Assembly: GCA_013298745.1 (NCBI GenBank)
Contig: JAAFIT010000125.1
Coordinates: 1 to 7,087, forward strand
Origin: Sphingomonadales bacterium
GTDB lineage: Bacteria; Pseudomonadota; Alphaproteobacteria; Sphingomonadales; Sphingomonadaceae
Direction: 5' to 3'
Length of the DNA: 7,087 nt
Shown here: one piece after another, positions 5,548-7,087 of the stretch
Layout: the number at the start of each line of letters is the position of its first letter
How positions within the stretch are numbered: the stretch's first letter is position 1
Translations under genes and position numbers: made by a program
The notes under the pieces: model-generated
What the model saw: only the letters and a program-made list of their open reading frames with translations
Database searches by the model: none
Told to the model about the DNA's origin: nothing

Positions 5548-7087
5548 TTACGCCAGTCGCGCCTTGACCTTTGTCGCGATCGCCGGGCCTGTGAGGCCAA
5601 AGTGTTGATAAAGTGCGTCAATCGGTGCTGATGCACCGAAGCTGTCGACACCGAAATTCAAGCCATCAAGGCCGGTATAGCGTTCCCAGCCGAGCGTCAC
5701 CCCGGCTTCGACCGAGACGCGCAACACGCCTTCAGGGAGGATATCGGCCTTGTAAGCGGCATCCTGCGCGTCAAAGGCCTCCCAGCAGGGCATCGAGACG
5801 ACATCGCATCCGATGCCATCTGCTTCGAGGCTGTCGGCCGCGGCCATGGCGATTTCGACTTCGGAGCCGGTGGCGAGAAACACGACCTTGCGAGCCGCCG
5901 CAGCAGCGCGCAGCCGATAGGCACCCTTGGCGGTCAGGTTTTCGCCAGCCGCGAGCCGAAGCTGCGGCAGGTTCTGGCGGCTGAGCGCCAGAACCGATGG
6001 CCGCGTTGCATCATTGATTGCCAGCGCCCAGGCCTCTGCCGTCTCGACCGCGTCGCACGGCCGATAAACGGCGAGATTGGGAATGGCGCGCAAGGACAGC
6101 AGATGTTCGACCGGCTGATGGGTCGGGCCATCCTCGCCAAGGCCGATGCTGTCATGCGTCAGCACATGAACAACGCGCGCCTGCTGCAAGGCACCCAGGC
6201 GGATGGCGTTGCGCATGTAATCGGAGAAGACGAGGAAGGTGCCGCCATAGGGAATGGCGCCGCCGTGCAGCGCGATGCCGTTCATCGCGGCGGCCATGCC
6301 GAATTCGCGAATGCCGTAGTAGATATAGGTGCCGGCGTAATTGTCGGCCGAAAAGGTGTTCTGGTCCTTGGTGCGGGTGTTGTTCGAACCGGTGAGATCG
6401 GCCGAGCCGCCAAGCAGGATCGGTGCCGCCGGGTTGAGCGCAGCGAGCGCCAGTTCCGACGCCTTGCGTGTGGCGATCTTTTGCGGCGCGGCGATCAGTC
6501 CGGCGATATGGGCATCGAGTGCCGCATGCGCTGCCCGTGGCACCTCGCCCGCCATGCGAGCCTTAAAATCAGTGGCTTTGGCTGAAGCCGCAAGGCGCGC
6601 TTCCCATGCGGTGCGATCGGTCGCGCCGCGCTTCCCGACGGCGTGCCAGGCTGCCGCAACATCATCTGGAACTTCGAACGGCGCTGCGCCCCAGCCCAGC
6701 GCTTCGCGGGCGCCAGCGATTTCCTTGGCGCCGAGCGGCGAGCCATGCGAGCCGCTGGTGCCGGCCTTGGTCGGTGCACCAAAGCCGATCGTCGTGCGAC
6801 AGGCGATCAGCGACGGCCGCGGATCGGCCTTGGCGATGGCGAGCGCCGAATCGACGGCAGCAAAATCCATGCCGTCGCAGGCGATGACGTGCCAGCCAGC
6901 GGCATCAAAGCGCTTGGCCATGTCTTCGGACGTGGAGAGTGACGTTGCGCCATCGATCGAGATGCCATTGTCATCCCACAACACATTGAGGCGACCGAGC
7001 TTCAGATGCCCGGCAAGGCCGATGGCTTCCTGGCTGATGCCTTCCATCAGGCACCCGTCGCCAGCGATCACCCAGGTGCGGTGATCG
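5548..7087 (-). CDS. tkt: Transketolase, 5' end beyond the window
   Basis: Thiamine-diphosphate enzyme that moves two-carbon units between ketose and aldose phosphates in the pentose phosphate pathway. The visible reading frame gives 512 residues from position 7086 to a TAA at 5548; compared with about 655-665 for the family, roughly 145 N-terminal residues are missing off the right edge. Using visible numbering, the ThDP/Mg motif runs from GDG (9-11) to DDNGIS (38-43). The substrate-binding loop is GTSGSHGSP (109-117). The pyrimidine domain has GGSADLTGSNNT (226-237), YYGIREFGMA (256-265) with the catalytic Glu at 261, and GLGEDGPTHQPVEHL (315-329). The C-terminal domain has ATGSEVEIA (405-413) and FGASAPIDALYQHFGLTG (483-500). 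No frameshift is seen. As first visible gene of the block it may mark the operon head, but the promoter is outside the window. Confidence 0.98.
   Translation of the reverse strand, partial: DHRTWVIAGDGCLMEGISQEAIGLAGHLKLGRLNVLWDDNGISIDGATSLSTSEDMAKRFDAAGWHVIACDGMDFAAVDSALAIAKADPRPSLIACRTTIGFGAPTKAGTSGSHGSPLGAKEIAGAREALGWGAAPFEVPDDVAAAWHAVGKRGATDRTAWEARLAASAKATDFKARMAGEVPRAAHAALDAHIAGLIAAPQKIATRKASELALAALNPAAPILLGGSADLTGSNNTRTKDQNTFSADNYAGTYIYYGIREFGMAAAMNGIALHGGAIPYGGTFLVFSDYMRNAIRLGALQQARVVHVLTHDSIGLGEDGPTHQPVEHLLSLRAIPNLAVYRPCDAVETAEAWALAINDATRPSVLALSRQNLPQLRLAAGENLTAKGAYRLRAAAAARKVVFLATGSEVEIAMAAADSLEADGIGCDVVSMPCWEAFDAQDAAYKADILPEGVLRVSVEAGVTLGWERYTGLDGLNFGVDSFGASAPIDALYQHFGLTGPAIATKVKARLA

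Noticed and set aside
1548..7087. Calvin-cycle (cbb) operon interpretation
   Set aside because: tkt, gap, pgk and fba also occur in cbb operons, but no RuBisCO, phosphoribulokinase or CbbR gene is visible, and the aldolase is class I. A heterotrophic glycolytic/gluconeogenic block is the simpler reading.
1..7087. Mobile elements, CRISPR arrays, tRNA/rRNA genes, phage or defence islands
   Set aside because: No direct-repeat arrays, transposase or integrase motifs, tRNA cloverleaf or conserved rRNA segments were seen, and composition looks uniform across the window.

Overview
This is a high-GC bacterial window in which every supportable gene lies on the minus strand, so transcription runs from the right end to the left. 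Codon use, gene order and protein style (alphaproteobacterial-type GAPDH, archaeal-type class I aldolase, an alphaproteobacterial-style inositol monophosphatase) suggest an alphaproteobacterium, most likely a sphingomonad (Sphingomonadales). The order-level call is an inference from remembered protein families and was not searched.

In transcription order, the first block is a compact central-carbon operon: transketolase (tkt, N-terminus beyond the right edge), glyceraldehyde-3-phosphate dehydrogenase (gap), phosphoglycerate kinase (pgk), an uncharacterised 110-residue protein, class I fructose-bisphosphate aldolase (fbaB type) and thiamine-phosphate synthase (thiE). Spacings are 51 nt (tkt-gap), 2 nt (gap-pgk), a 4-nt ATGA overlap (pgk-orf110), 31 nt (orf110-fba) and 8 nt (fba-thiE, with the chosen GTG start). 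This tightness indicates one transcript with several translationally coupled junctions. The enzymes interconvert pentose phosphates, triose phosphates, fructose-1,6-bisphosphate and 3-phosphoglycerate. ThiE makes thiamine phosphate, the precursor of the cofactor that transketolase needs. No phosphofructokinase, RuBisCO or phosphoribulokinase is visible, so the block fits reversible lower glycolysis/gluconeogenesis plus the pentose phosphate pathway rather than carbon fixation.

A 106-nt gap follows thiE. It contains a stem-loop with a short U-rich tail (possible terminator) and a second hairpin next to the ribosome-binding site of the next gene. That gene is an inositol-monophosphatase/SuhB-family enzyme starting at a TTG codon. 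After 73 nt comes the N-terminal part of an exported M28-type metallopeptidase, cut by the left edge.

No tRNA, rRNA, CRISPR array, insertion sequence, prophage or attachment site was seen, and no gene-free stretch exceeds 300 bases. The window is essentially housekeeping DNA. The one component without an assigned function is the 110-residue protein coupled to pgk.
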